Shown here piece by piece: positions 24,083 to 35,119 of a DNA stretch of 64,000 bases; position 1 is the first letter of the stretch; the number at the start of each line of letters is the position of its first letter. The notes under the pieces are model-generated. The model did no database searches. It was not told where the DNA came from and was given only the letters and a program-made list of their open reading frames with translations. Made by a program: the position numbers and the translations under genes. Source of the DNA: Timema cristinae (lineage: Eukaryota; Arthropoda; Insecta; Phasmatodea; Timematidae); contig JBCFYV010011172.1 of the NCBI GenBank assembly GCA_039000515.1, positions 76,331,427 to 76,395,426 of the forward strand. Reading direction: 5' to 3'.

Positions 24083-24775
24083 CAGAGTTGGGAAAACTTT
24101 TCTCCCCGTGGGCCACATTAACATCTGTAGAGTCTCTAGTGGGCCGCATGTGACAAATATCTATATTTATTAAATAATGAACTTTATTTTCACACACAAA
24201 TACATTTATTGGTCCTATAACATACAACTTTGGTGCACAAAGAAAGTAGCAAATGAAATCTAATGTCATGGCAAATAAATTTAAATATGTCATGACTGAT
24301 GTTGCTTATTAGCCTACCCAGATGATGTTTAATGACTACTCAAATTGTTATCGTTAGTGGGATGTATGCAAGGCTGTAGCCGGAAGGAGATTCCCCCAAA
24401 CCCCCACTGGAAATTTTATTAACAAAATATATATGGCTTTATTTATGGTTCAAAAAATACCAAAATTAAGATACAAGTACAAATTGGGGGCTGTGTTACC
24501 ATAAAAAGCAATTCAGGGGGCTTCTAGAGGTGTTTAATATTTAGACATTTTTATAGCCTCTGTCAGTTAGGAGGTAATGTTGACATAAAAAAAACTCTTC
24601 AGATACCTTCTAGAAATTTTAATGATTTATAATTTTTTCTAACTTCAGGCAATTGCGGGATGTGCCTAACAACTCTCCCCACCCCCCCTGAATTATTGGC
24701 TGGCTACGGCCTTGGATGTCAAAATTCTGCGGGCCGCCCAAATTGACGTCGTGGGCCGTAGTTTGCCCGCGGCTG
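24083..24775. mobile_element. hAT-type element, 693 bp, perfect 8-bp TSD
   Basis: CTCTACCA at 24075-24082 and 24776-24783 is an exact 8-bp duplication. The left end CAGAGTTGGGAAAACTTTTC and the inverted right end CAGCCGCGGGCAAACTACGG share CAG, GGG-AAACT and the following gggcc blocks. The interior carries a second element (24370-24714) and no transposase. Confidence 0.85.
24370..24714. mobile_element. Nested element with CAAGGC(T/C)GTAGCC ends
   Basis: GCAAGGCTGTAGCCGG on the left and the inverted right end CCAAGGCCGTAGCCAGCC form short TIRs, followed by C-rich and G-rich subterminal stretches. The interior includes two 'cttctagag/gccttctagaaatt' words like those of the 16003 element. It sits inside the hAT element at 24083-24775. 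Confidence 0.55.
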
Positions 24776-24874
24776 CTCTACCACTAAGAAAAAGCCTCTG
24801 GTAAGATGTATTTTAATTTTAATAAAAGCTTAAAACCTGTAACTTTCAACTAAACTATAAAAATAAAAATAATA

Positions 24875-24901
24875 GCACCGCGTCTTACTACCCGTTAACT
24901 A
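24875..24901 (-). repeat. SINE 3' tail fragment, minus strand
   Basis: The inverse tail AGCACCGCGTCTTACTACCC is present, and homology ends after 'gtt'. Confidence 0.7.
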
Positions 24902-25257
24902 AACTATAGAGCGCTAAATATGTCGAATGTACTGTAGATAATTCATTTTAAAAGCGCAACTCCGTTGTATTAGAAAAGTCATGTGACACGCTGGCTCTCT
25001 ACCCAATAGGAAGCTAGCCTTCACAGTATCAGGTTGCCAGGAACTTTTCTATTATTTAGTTTTAACACTTGTGACAAGGGTTCAAGAGGCAAGGGTAGGT
25101 CATATATAAGCCGCTTGTGCGTATGAATCCACATAGTGTCGGTAATATATTAATAAGCAGTAACATAAATCTACACAGCACACAGTACTCGGAACGCGAA
25201 ACGTGTAATATCACAGAAAAACAATCCGTAATTTAACAAAAAACTGTGTCATTTAAT

Positions 25258-25431
25258 ATTATTATTATTATTATTATTATATTATTATTAGCACCACGTC
25301 TTACTACCCGTTTGGGTTATACGCACTTACGCTAATGTGTAATGGTAGGGTGATTGTGATATGAAATGAAGGACCTACAGTTTAACGTGGAATCCGAACC
25401 ACGGTGGCGGCCTGGCATTCCCCACATTCAC
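25258..25431 (-). repeat. SINE family B, minus strand, 5'-truncated
   Basis: A (TTA)n tail is followed by the inverse common tail and the B body up to 'cctggcattccccacattca'. The tRNA-like head is absent. Confidence 0.85.
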
Positions 25432-25588
25432 ATTTTATATTATATTTTCAATACCGAAGGTGTAATAATCTAAATATACCGTGTGCAACATTGAAAGTCT
25501 TACTCATTTTATAATAATAAGTATCATATATAATCAGGTAACATCACTGTGTACAAGTGCGCAGTTAGGCATGTACGCGTCATCATCA

Positions 25589-25800
25589 TAAAACCCAGAT
25601 ATCATTATAAATAGTGCCCAATCACAGGGAAATATCAAATAAATCCGATATCAATATAATTAATGCCCAATCGTAGCACAAATATATCAATAATAACACC
25701 GAATCATAATGATTGGCGCCCAATCGCGGGGTATCATTAGTACATAAATTCCATATTATAATAGTTGGCGCCCATCGCGGGTCGATATCATAATAAAGTA
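25589..25800. repeat. Degenerate tandem repeat with TGGCGCCCA words
   Basis: Four diverged units carry 'gatatcat..ata', '(tt)ggcgcccaatcgcgggg' or 'atgcccaatcgtagc'. Confidence 0.6.
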
Positions 25801-25804
25801 TTCG

Positions 25805-26050
25805 TAAATCCTTTCTTTAGGATGATTAAAGTACTAATATATCTCGTCTACAGTAAACCAGGGGACCCCGACGTTGGTGACACATTCAACCACCAAGCGC
25901 TATAGTAGATAAGTGAGAGAGAAAACTAAAATCCATGTTATTGCTTTATTTTAACTCTCTTGTAATGTTTCTGGCATTAACGTCCAAAGCCATTAAATTG
26001 AAATGAAAACTTTGAGACTTGACATATCTCTTGTGCAATCGATTTTCCAA
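25805..26050 (+). repeat. Repeat family E, copy 2
   Basis: It has the family order: 'gtctacagtaaaccagggga', 'ccccgacgttggtgacacat', 'tcaaccaccaagcgctatag', 'gttattgctttattttaact' and 'gtttctggcattaacgtcc'. This is the best-preserved left part. Confidence 0.7.
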
Positions 26051-26867
26051 AATCAGGATTATACATTTTAAAAGTTTTAAAATCCCCCTTTACAAACTGG
26101 GAAATATGAGTTTTCCCCGTTTTTTATTAAATTCTTGAAACAATAATTTACACATAAGAAAAGCTCATTATCTTCCCAAAATAGCATGAAGTGAAGATAA
26201 AATAGTTTACACTACGTTATGCTTTTCTACGTTGTATTTTAAAAACTATTGCAAAAAAAATCTTAGAATTCTAATCACTTTAAATATTTATCTCACTTCT
26301 CCCTGCCTGTCACATCAGATTCATCAGGTTTTCCACGTGTGTATCAACTGTAAAAACTCCCCCCCCCTCCCCTCCAGTCTTCCATGTTTCCTATAGATCC
26401 TCTCCTAAATATTGGATGGGATTAGCCCGTGATTAGACCAGAGCGTACATTTACAACGTATATCTGCTTTTCGACCCCAATGATATAAACACTCTGCCCC
26501 AACACGTAGCCCTGCTGGAGAACAAAAGAGAAGATAAATACGTCACAGGCGGTAACAACAAAAATCTTCGCCCTTGCTAAAACAATAGTTGAAAACTACC
26601 CGGTTGTAAGACAATAGTTGAAAACTTGCGAGTGAAAGTGAAGAATTCTGCCAGCACTGTATTAAATAAAGATAACTTGAAGGTTATGTCCAGCAAGTAA
26701 CAATACATACAGGACAATGGGAGAATTAATAAGTACGTCACAGTATGGTAAATACGTTTACGCCCACTCGTAGGCCAGGCGGAAAGGGAAGACACTATAG
26801 AACCATTCATATATAATAAAAAAATATATATATATATACACATTTTTTTGTTTTGTTTAAGCACTGC

Positions 26868-26905
26868 GTCTTACTACGCGTTCGGGTTATACGCCTAACC
26901 CAAAT
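26868..26905 (-). repeat. SINE 3' tail fragment, minus strand
   Basis: The inverse tail (gcactgcgtcttactacgcg, ttcgggttatacgcct) only. Confidence 0.7.
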
Positions 26906-26979
26906 ATTTAAATGAAACCTATGCACTCAAGCTATATATTATAATATATATATTATGCATGCCTATCCCATGTTTTAAA

Positions 26980-27205
26980 ATCGACACCTCAGTTTATAGT
27001 TTCACTTAATAACCTTGACACCAAAAATATTATCAAATTAATTACAATAAAGCATTAACGGCTATTCCAATTTTGTGTGTTCACTATCACGTATAGACTA
27101 CAGCGCTTGGTAGTTGAATGTGTAACTAATGTTGGGTCTCCTGTAGACCAGATTGGTTAACTATTGTACAGTAGTTTGGAATCAAAGCTTTTACTAATAT
27201 ATCCC
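26980..27205 (-). repeat. Repeat family E, copy 3, minus strand
   Basis: In reverse it reads 'gtctacaggagacccaacat', 'caactaccaagcgctgtagt', 'taatgctttattgtaattaa' and 'atttttggtgtcaagg', matching the other copies in order. Confidence 0.65.
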
Positions 27206-27406
27206 CCTTTCCTCTGGATTTCAATAATTTGACATTTTTACCGGGAAAATTAACGGAAATTTTTTTTATCTCTCAAGTAGTGATGGGTGTATTAATGGGA
27301 ATATAACTTTTGATATTTCCAATCATATAAATAAGCCTATGCGAAGCGTAGACAATTAAAAAATATAAAATCTCTCTAGGATTACGAATCTTAACATTAG
27401 AAAGAA

Positions 27407-27709
27407 TTATTATTATTATTATTATTATTATATTATTATTATTAGTACCGCGTCTTACTACCCGTTCGGGTTGTGCGCACTTACGCTAAAGTGTAATGGT
27501 AGGGTGATTGTGAGATGAAATGAAGGACCTACAGTTTAACGTGGAAACCGAACCACGGTGGAGGCCTGGCATTCCCCACATTCACAAGATGTCTTGTCAG
27601 AGGTGAAGGAAGGGTTTGGTAATCAGATAAATCTGTTCCGGGACCGAGGATTGAAACCCGGCCGCCAGCACAGAAGTCTGACACCTTACCCCTAGACCGC
27701 CAGGTCACC
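27407..27709 (-). repeat. SINE family B, full length, minus strand
   Basis: A tRNA-derived element with head GGTGACCTGGCGGTCTAGGG, B box GGGTTTCAATCC, the B body and the common tail, with (TTA)n at its 3' end. The 12-bp duplication CATTAGAAAGAA lies at 27395-27406 and 27710-27721. Confidence 0.92.
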
Positions 27710-27721
27710 CATTAGAAAGAA

Positions 27722-28525
27722 ATTAGAAATTTTAAATCCCAAACAGGTCCTAAATTTAGATTTGATCGAATTTAATCCCAAATTTGAATCTATAGGGAAA
27801 ACCTTAGAAATCATTTACCTTTCTAAAAACGTTAATACTAACCCATTATTTGACTTTACTATATAAACTTGCAAATTTCATGATATCAATAATATATTTA
27901 TCATTTAAAACCGGTTTTAATGGTCTTATATTTTACTGGACTAAATTCAAAAAAATGTATACAATATAATTTAGTCTAATGATTTATTATTTGATAGCTT
28001 ATGAGGAAATACTCAATTCAAAACATTTTCATTTTAAAATATCATTGAAATCTTGGATTCATGAGTCTTACAGTCCAACACATTTTAGATCTTTAGCCCA
28101 ATCTAATTATTTAATATTTTTCTCCTTGTTTCCCACGTCCATCTATTTCTGATATATTTTCGGAACACCCAATTTGAGGTTGTACTAGGAATATGATAAC
28201 CTTAATTACAGGGCAACACAAAGCTTTTTAACGCAAGATACCGCCGTTGATAGAGCAACAAATTAAAAATATTCTTCTAGGTCACTTTATGCATGGCATG
28301 TGTAGTATTTTTTTTTTTAATATTTGGTGTTGTCGAATAAAGGGCCACGCTAATTTTTTCTTTGTCTATACTCATAATTTGCAATTCATACTCAACATGT
28401 ATTTATAAGTAAAACTAACTCAGATTACATGCGTTTTAAATAAAATAAATTTAATTTAAAACAATAAAGTTTGTAAAGCTATTACCTTTAGTATAAGTAT
28501 GTCGTGTTAATTAAACTATCTATAA
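27722..28525. other. AT-rich region, nothing recognised
   Basis: About 800 bp of AT-rich DNA without open frames or repeat ends that I could identify. Confidence 0.5.
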
Positions 28526-28529
28526 TAAA

Positions 28530-28567
28530 TTGTGCGTATAACCCGAACGGGTAGTAAGACGCGGTGC

Positions 28568-28633
<66 letters not shown>

Positions 28634-28648
28634 TAATAATAATATATT
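28530..28648 (+). repeat. SINE tail and long (TAA)n microsatellite
   Basis: Only the common tail (GTGCGTATAACCCGAACGGG onward) remains, followed by about 25 TAA units. It is a severely 5'-truncated SINE that seeded a microsatellite. Confidence 0.85.
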
Positions 28649-28799
28649 AAATTATTGTAAGCTCTACAGTATATATTAGCAAAGAGAAGCGCAGAAAGAA
28701 TAATAGTCTTGATTTCAGAGATATTTTGTGTCCCGGTTGGCGTTCAGCCGGGAAACAAAACATTGTGTTAGATTCCAAGGTGGTTAAGGAAACCCAACC

Positions 28800-29010
28800 C
28801 TACTTACTTTCCGTACGGGCTGTCAGCATATTTACACAAATAGAATAAGGAGGAGAAAGGTATATCTTAGAGGAAGTGTACCCGCACTTGTCATTGGGTG
28901 TGTGGAAATTGTCTAGGAAAAATATACCACTCAGAACCCACGGTCTAAGGTTCGTAACCCGAGCGCCCCATCAGCCGCAAACCAGACAAGACTGGCGACT
29001 TTGATTCAGG
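28800..29010 (-). repeat. SINE family A, minus strand
   Basis: The inverse tail 'ttactttccgtacgggctgt' is followed by the body (cttagaggaagtgtacccgc) and a head with 'ggttcgtaacc'. Confidence 0.65.
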
Positions 29011-29039
29011 TACAGGTGCGGGTTTATTATTAATTTAAT

Positions 29040-29205
29040 TATGTCTTAAATTACGACCCGGATGGGATATACGCATAGAGTTAAAAACTCTTTAGGAAAA
29101 CCATTCTCATTACACCCGACCGGGATTCAAACCTTGAAATCCTCATCAACGGCAGTCCAGCCTATTGCGAGTGTGACCACTTAAGCCATTCGACCAGCGA
29201 AGCGG
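29040..29205 (-). repeat. SINE family A, minus strand, internally deleted
   Basis: The inverse tail 'ttacgacccggatgggatat' jumps directly to the mid-body 'ctttaggaaaaccattctca'. The tRNA-like head 'ccgggattcaaacc' follows. Confidence 0.65.
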
Positions 29206-29384
29206 GTATAGTTAAATTCAATGTAATATCATCAATCATAATTAATTAATTTTTTAATTAAAATAAAATATATTTTCTAACTTAGTTGAAAACAATACAC
29301 ATGTGGGCCTACAGGAGAATCGAAATAGAAATATGAAATTTTTCAATCTGAAAATTTCATATTATTGAATCCCAAATAAAGTGG

Positions 29385-29625
29385 ATGTATCAATACAAAC
29401 TTTGGTAAAAGTATTGAAATATTAACATTTGTTTAGTACAACAGACAAACGTTAGTGACAAATTCAATCACCAAACGCTGTAGTCGATATGTGAGCACGA
29501 TAAAATAATTTGTGATCGCTGTTTAGTCATTATTGTAACTCATTTGATAATGTTTTTGGTGTTAACGTCCGTAGTAGAAATAAAAATAAATAAAACCTTT
29601 AAAATTTGAAATAATTCGATTTAAT
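29385..29625 (+). repeat. Repeat family E, copy 4
   Basis: It contains 'gtgacaaattcaatcaccaa', 'acgctgtagtcgatatgtga' and 'ataatgtttttggtgttaac', in the same order as copies 1 and 2. Confidence 0.65.
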
Positions 29626-29797
29626 TTGTTCCATTTAAATAGTTTACAAAATTTCCCGATGAAATTAAAGGAACATTTTCCACCATCTCACGTCTCTACC
29701 AAGGTATCTCATCAACCTCCCTCTGATCTCCTGGTGAACGGGTGAAAGTGATGTTAGGCATCCTCCAAGCGTGCATCATTCCCTATTTAAAAATAAA

Positions 29798-30005
29798 ATG
29801 GAGGATCACGGTACAGAGGACACAGCTTGCTTGCTCGCATGTCCACACGAAGTCCTCTGCCCCGAAATGAAACAACAACAAACCAAAGCAGATATTTCTC
29901 CGAGTAAAAAAATGTTTGAAAAAGTTTCGTGATGAGGAAGAGAGAATGGCCGTCATCATTAGGGAAGCTTTCTTTGTTGGAAAAATGGGAGACATAATAA
30001 AATAG
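29798..30005 (+). CDS. Small ORF broken by one base at an A7 run (candidate)
   Basis: From ATG at 29798 a frame of 44 codons (beginning MEDHGTEDTACLLACPHE) ends just after a run of seven A (29906-29912). The next frame downstream of that run encodes a strongly protein-like stretch (KKFRDEEERMAVIIREAFF, then VGKMGDIIK) ending at TAG 30003-30005. Total length is 69 codons plus one base, so a single extra A would account for the split. This could be a sequencing error, a decayed pseudogene, or chance. I do not recognise the protein. It is acidic/basic mixed, with no signal peptide or membrane segment. Confidence 0.3.
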
Positions 30006-30199
30006 ACGAACTGTTGTCTTAATTAGGACGAGAGCTCCATTCCGCTATGTTTCCTGTGAAGCGTGGTCATTGGTCAAGGCTAGACGGAACAAACCATTAC
30101 TTAGTAGCCTGGTAAAGGCTGGTAAAAATAGACCAAAGAAACCATTTGGCATTTTACAAATAATACAATATGATGTGAAACTTCGAGAAGTAAATAATA

Positions 30200-30258
30200 T
30201 AATTATATATATATATATATATTATATTATATATATATATATTATATTATATATATGT
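30200..30258. repeat. (TA)n / ATTATAT microsatellite
   Basis: Alternating TA and TTATA runs, ending in (TG)n. Confidence 0.85.
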
Positions 30259-30273
30259 GTGTGTGTTCCTTGG

Positions 30274-30735
30274 TATAAAAAGGGCCAATGTCAAAAATCT
30301 TCGAATTTGAGCTATGTGCACAAGGATCGCCTCAAAATCATGAATCCTATCATATAAATAATGGCCAATGTCTTTCCCGTACTATATTCCAAGTTAAGTC
30401 CTTTCTCAAGAGGCCAATGTGATATGTACATTAAAACAAAAAGGGCCAATGTGAGGACATTGGACCAATAACAACATTCTTAAACTTCAATGTCCCGTTT
30501 TTGTGTGATATTGGCCGTTCTTTAGCACTAAGCAATGCGCATTCGTCACAGCCCAATGTCAAGTGATGGTTACTAGACAACCACAATATCAATAAGTAGT
30601 TGGCTAAAAATATTCTGAAAATAAAAAGTATGAGGTATTGGCTTCAATCTGTGTTTTAATAAATATACACTTCATTGAAAGGGGGCTATGTCTCTTGACA
30701 TTAATTTTTCAAGGGGGCCAATGAAAAAAAAAAAA
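30274..30735. repeat. Cluster of GGCCAATGTC words
   Basis: GGGCCAATGTC or variants occur at about 30279, 30361, 30411, 30438, 30456 (inverted), 30489, 30514 (inverted), 30559 and 30715. A MITE at 58385-58612 has the same word as its TIR. This may be a nest of decayed relatives. Confidence 0.5.
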
Positions 30736-31057
30736 AAAAAAGAGTCTTAAGAACATGTAAAGGCTGAAATAGACTTTTACAATAGTTAACATGCCATTCC
30801 AAGAATAATGAAAGAATTAAACCTCGTGAAAAAAATTATTTGGATGCTCTATGTATGATTCAAAAACCTTATGAGGATTAATTTATATTTTCCCAGAAAC
30901 ATGTAAATGTTACACTGGCCCTTATTCTATCAAGGTATATGTACACAATGATTTTCGTAGGAAAAAATACTTTTCAGAAAAAGAGTCTGTCATGTTAACC
31001 AATTAATAAATATGAAGGGCTGGGTGTGTAATACTGGTCGTGCTGTACTAAGTTCAT

Positions 31058-31330
31058 GGTGACCTGGCGGTCTAGAGGTAAGGTGTCGGACTTCTGAGCT
31101 GGGGTCCGGGGTTCAATCCTCGGTCCCGGCACAGATTTATATGATTACCAAACCCTTCCTTCACCTCTGACAAGACATCTTGGGAATGCCAGGCCTCCAC
31201 CGTGGTTTGGATCCCAAGTTAAACTGTAAGTCCTCCATTTCATCTCACAATCACCCTAAAATTACACATTAGCGTAAGTGCGTATAACTCGAACGGGTAG
31301 TAAGACGCAATAATAATAATATTAAGTTAT
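31058..31330 (+). repeat. SINE family B, full length, plus strand
   Basis: The head GGTGACCTGGCGGTCTAGAG, the B box GGGTTCAATCC, the B body and the common tail ending in (TAA)n are all present. The 9-bp duplication TAAGTTCAT lies at 31049-31057 and 31331-31339. Confidence 0.92.
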
Positions 31331-31396
31331 TAAGTTCATTTAGTTTTGAGTGGTGTGTTGATCAAATCAGTACCCTCATCTGTGGTCAAATGTTAT

Positions 31397-31480
31397 AATG
31401 CGGCAGTTCTCAAACCTTTTAATCTCCATGCTCTTTACACTTATAGAAAATATTGCGTAACCCCAAAAAGACTGTTTATG
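31397..31480. mobile_element. Possible hAT end fragment
   Basis: 'gcagttctcaaaccttttaa' resembles the CAGTGGTTCTCAAAC terminus seen at 2188. No partner end was found. Confidence 0.35.
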
Positions 31481-31899
31481 TGAATTCTACTTATCAATGT
31501 TTACCACATTATAATATAAAACTTTGAGAAAAAAAAAGTACACGTAATATAAATCACCACTTCCTAGTAGGTACCAATTTGTATGCTCGTAAAATATATG
31601 TCCAGTAATTAATTTAATGCTATCATATCGTGATAATTAATTACGACAATTACATGTAAAACATAACATTTTTAATTTTTCTCAAAACATTGTTTTTAGT
31701 GAGGGGAGTGGAATTGTTAACATTTTATAAATATAATAAGTAGAAATAGAGAAGGACAAGCTGATTATGATACCGGCCTCTACAGCCGTACGGTTGTATA
31801 AGTATCATAGGCGCTAATCATTGTCAAGGGATCACATACATTTGGTATTGCATGGTTAAATTTTAAACATAAGAATTAAGATCTGTAGAAACTGTTTGG

Positions 31900-32402
31900 A
31901 GAAGGGCAGCTGCAGCTCCCTTGTTTGCCTTAAACTACTAACTCTGAGTGTCAGAAGCGACTTTCAGAGGAAGTAGGCGGCTATTTTTTGCCTAAAGTAC
32001 CGATCTGTAGTCACAGATCATAACCTTTATGTGTGAGTGTGTAAGTTGATTGTGAAGGGAAAATGGAGTTGGTGGGTGAAGGTTTGTATGTTGGGAGCAG
32101 CAGTGTTTGTGTGTAGTAGCTAGATCGAGCCCTCATACACTGTGATGGAAAACACATGCGCAGTTAGGCCCGATGTGAGTGGTGTAGTGTGTAAGTAAGT
32201 TCTAGACGAGCTGAAAGAAAATACATGGAATAATATTAGTCACTAAGCGAAGATGGCGTTTATGAAAGTGAAAGTGTGAATAGAATGATTCTAGTTCATA
32301 GTTGTGGGGTCGTGAGAGGATCGGGACCCAGGGATTGGCTATGCTTAGAAGAGGAGTGGTTAATAGGAAGGGGCTGATTGGGAAGGTGTGCAGATGTAGT
32401 TC
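31900..32402 (-). mobile_element. Presumed 3' UTR of the Jockey-like LINE
   Basis: This lies directly downstream of the ORF2 stop. Base composition stays less AT-rich than the flanks to roughly 31900. The exact 3' end and target duplication are not determined. The common SINE tail is not seen here, so this LINE is not obviously the SINE partner. Confidence 0.45.
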
Positions 32403-33780
32403 TCATTCGAGTCGGGGCTTCTTGTATCTCCTTGTCTCATGGGGGTCGTATTGGCCGAGTCTTCTAATTATGGCGTTATCCTCTACCTTGCGGGCTCGTT
32501 TATAGAACTTGTCGCCTCGCTGCCGGAAGATTTCCTGTAATGTCGCACAGCCAGTGGTAGCGTGAATGAACTCGTTGCTGGATCGGGTGTTGACACCTAG
32601 GATACTCCTAATCACCTTGTTCTGTACTGTTTGTAGTGTACCTAACACTGACTCTGGGGCATACCCCCACGCCTCACATCCGTACAGCAGTATTGGTTGT
32701 ACTAAACTCTTGTATAGTAGCATCTTGTTGTTGATCCCTAGCACTGGGGTCTTGAGCAGGCCGTAGTTTGCGATGAATGCCCCCATTGCCTTTTTTCTCG
32801 TATAGTTTACGTGCTCCTTCCATGCGAGTCTAGAGTCGATCATCACCCCAAGGTATTTCATAGCGTTTTTGTAGGGGATATTCTCCTCCAATACTACAAA
32901 CTGGTCCGGTGTTTGGGGTCTCCTCCTAGTAATCAACATGGCTGACGATTTTTCTGCATTTACTCTAATTCTCCATTTTTCCAGCCAGCTGCTGAACTCG
33001 TCCAGGTATCGTTGCAGACGGCGATGGGCGTATTTCACGTTCCTGTTGGCGGTGTAGAACATTGTATCGTCTGCGAAGAGCCTGGTCTTTATCATCGGGT
33101 CGGTGGGGATGTCTGCGACGTAAATAGTGTAAAGGAATGGGGAGAGTGCCGACCCCTGTGGCACCCCCGCTCCGACCCTATGAAGAAGCGACCTTTTCCC
33201 TTCCATCTTGACCTGGAATTGTCGCCCAGTTAGAAAGCTGTTGATTATCTGCACATATACTTTTGGGAAATTGGCTTGAATTAATTTGTAGATAAGGCCG
33301 GCGTGCCAGACCTTATCAAATGCCTTCTCTACATCCATAAGTACTGCTAGCGTGACTTCCCCGCTATTGAAACTTTCTGTCACATCCTCCACTAGGCTCA
33401 GGACCGGGTGTATCGTTGAGTGCCGGGTCCGAAATCCGAACTGGGAATCGGGAATAATCCTGTGCTCCCTGCCGAAGGCCTTCAGCCGCTGCAAAATTAT
33501 TTTTTCAAATAGTTTCCCTATATTGCTAAGAAGACTGATGGGCCGCCTGTTCTGCGGGAACTTGCGGTCCTTGCCTGGTTTAGGCAATGAGACAACGTCG
33601 GCAACTTTCCATGCCTCCGGGAAGTAGCCTGCCAACAATGCCTTTGAAAACATTTTTGTTAATAGTTGGATTACCCCTTCCGGTGCGTGTCGCAGCATCT
33701 CGTTTGAGATCCTGTCTTGGCCTGCCGCTTTTCGTGGCTTCAATTTTTCCACCTGGTAGGAGACTTCATTTCTGGTGATG
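32403..33780 (-). CDS. Jockey-like LINE ORF2, reverse transcriptase part
   Basis: This is the second half of the retrotransposon ORF2, which copies element RNA into DNA at the target nick. From the Met at 33752 there are 449 residues. A thumb-side KPGKDRKFPQNRRPISLL (about 58-75), catalytic LMDVEKAFDKVWH (about 138-150), GVPQGSALSPF (196-206) and the active-site FADD (226-229) are visible in order. The protein ends at a TAG/TAA-type stop at 32403 without an RNase H domain, as in the Jockey clade. It is out of frame with the endonuclease upstream. A single-base change in the G run at 33781-33785 would rejoin them, and the upstream residues of this frame (ITRNEVSYQVEKLK) are still recognisable before the Met. 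The reading frame has no other lesion, suggesting a recent insertion. Confidence 0.93.
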
Positions 33781-35119
33781 GGGGTGGTAGTTCTATAACC
33801 GGCTCTGCTAAATATACCCCAACCGTTCTTCTTACAGTCCTGGTAAACTCTTCGTCTTGGGGCTCTGAGTTTGTCTTGAACTGATCTTCCAGTGATTCAG
33901 CTATGGCCTCTGCCTTGGCCTCTCCCCGGTAAACCAACCCTCTTCTTCCGTGAATGACCGTGGTCCCCGTCTTTCCTTTCGTGCCTTTGAGCTGTCTCGA
34001 CGCCTTCCACACGTTGCCGTCCACAGCTAAAGTGTTCGTTACGAATTCGTTCCAGTTGGAGACCTTTAGAGCTTTGGCCTTCCTGCGCACCAGGGCTCTC
34101 AGCCTGTTGTACTCAGCCCGATGCCTCGGATCTCGGTGCTGCTGCCATTCCCTACGCGCTTCCCTCTTAAGGGCTATCATGAAGCTCAGCTCAGGGTCGT
34201 CCCTCTTCAACGTCACCGGTGGCGTCTCGAAAACAGTTGTTCCACGGTACGCTTCGAGTATTGTAGCCGTCAGAAGGGTAATGGAGCTGTCCACTTCTTC
34301 CGGGGAATTTACCTCCATGTTCAATGGAATAGTCTCTGTCAGTACCCGTCGATACTCTTCCCAGTCACTTCTGGGTATCTTCCTCCTGTGGTAAGCCAGT
34401 CTTGGATTTGTCTTAAGTGATATTCTTCCGAAGACCGGGAGATGGTCGGAGTCGAGTTCATTCAGGGCTTCGAGATCTTCCGGTAGCGTGTCGAGATCCG
34501 TCAGGACTACATCCAGTACGTCGGGGAGATGCCTGTAGTTTGAAGGATAGTACGTCGGCTCGTTGGTCGCCAGGACTGTAAAGTTTTTGGTTGATGCCTG
34601 GCCAGCCAGTGTCCGGCCTGCCTGATTTGACACGCGACTGTTCCAGCTCGTGTGTTTACAGTTGAGATCTCCTGCTATGAGGAAGTCCTTTCTCGACGTG
34701 AGTCTGTCTAGGTCCTCGATGGTGAAGGGGAGAGCAGGGCTTCTGTAGACAGCTGTAAACACTATCTGTGTCCGCCCTGTGGGAATGGCTATCGAAGTGG
34801 ATTCGATATAATCCATAGGCGGTAAATTCGTTTGGTAGTGAGCGAGGTTGCTACGCACCAACACGGCTGTGCCCCCTCCCCTGCCAACTGGTCTATCGTT
34901 GCGGTACATCTCGTATCCGAAGAACCTCATCTTCTTTTGTTCTGATAGGTGGGTCTCACAGATCAGAGCAATGTCGACTCCATACGTCTCCAGAAGTTTT
35001 CGGAACTCGTGTTCTTGTAGTACCAGTCCATTAGCATTCCAGAACAGAATGTTCAACGAGTCTTCTGTGCCTCTTCCCTGCTCAGTATCCATCGCAGAAG
35101 AATTCAGTTGCGGCTTCAA
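33740..35119 (-). CDS. Jockey-like LINE ORF2, endonuclease part
   Basis: These 459 residues hold an APE-type endonuclease that nicks target DNA. NILFWNANGL (about 23-32), the metal-binding ET (55-56), VYRSP (124-128), GDLNCKHTSWNS (150-161), the DVLDVVLT segment (200-207) and SDHLPV (224-229) are in the expected order and spacing. The C-terminal 200 residues form the linker to the reverse transcriptase. The frame then runs out at about 33740 because of a one-base shift near 33781. The first Met at 35119 overlaps the end of ORF1 by 38 nt in another frame, and a second Met follows nine codons later, so the true start is uncertain. Confidence 0.93.
   Translation of the reverse strand: MKPQLNSSAMDTEQGRGTEDSLNILFWNANGLVLQEHEFRKLLETYGVDIALICETHLSEQKKMRFFGYEMYRNDRPVGRGGGTAVLVRSNLAHYQTNLPPMDYIESTSIAIPTGRTQIVFTAVYRSPALPFTIEDLDRLTSRKDFLIAGDLNCKHTSWNSRVSNQAGRTLAGQASTKNFTVLATNEPTYYPSNYRHLPDVLDVVLTDLDTLPEDLEALNELDSDHLPVFGRISLKTNPRLAYHRRKIPRSDWEEYRRVLTETIPLNMEVNSPEEVDSSITLLTATILEAYRGTTVFETPPVTLKRDDPELSFMIALKREARREWQQHRDPRHRAEYNRLRALVRRKAKALKVSNWNEFVTNTLAVDGNVWKASRQLKGTKGKTGTTVIHGRRGLVYRGEAKAEAIAESLEDQFKTNSEPQDEEFTRTVRRTVGVYLAEPVIELPPPSPEMKSPTRWKN

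Noticed and set aside
32566..34420. Several plus-strand frames of 60-146 codons across the LINE
   Set aside because: They are antisense shadows of the LINE endonuclease and reverse transcriptase.
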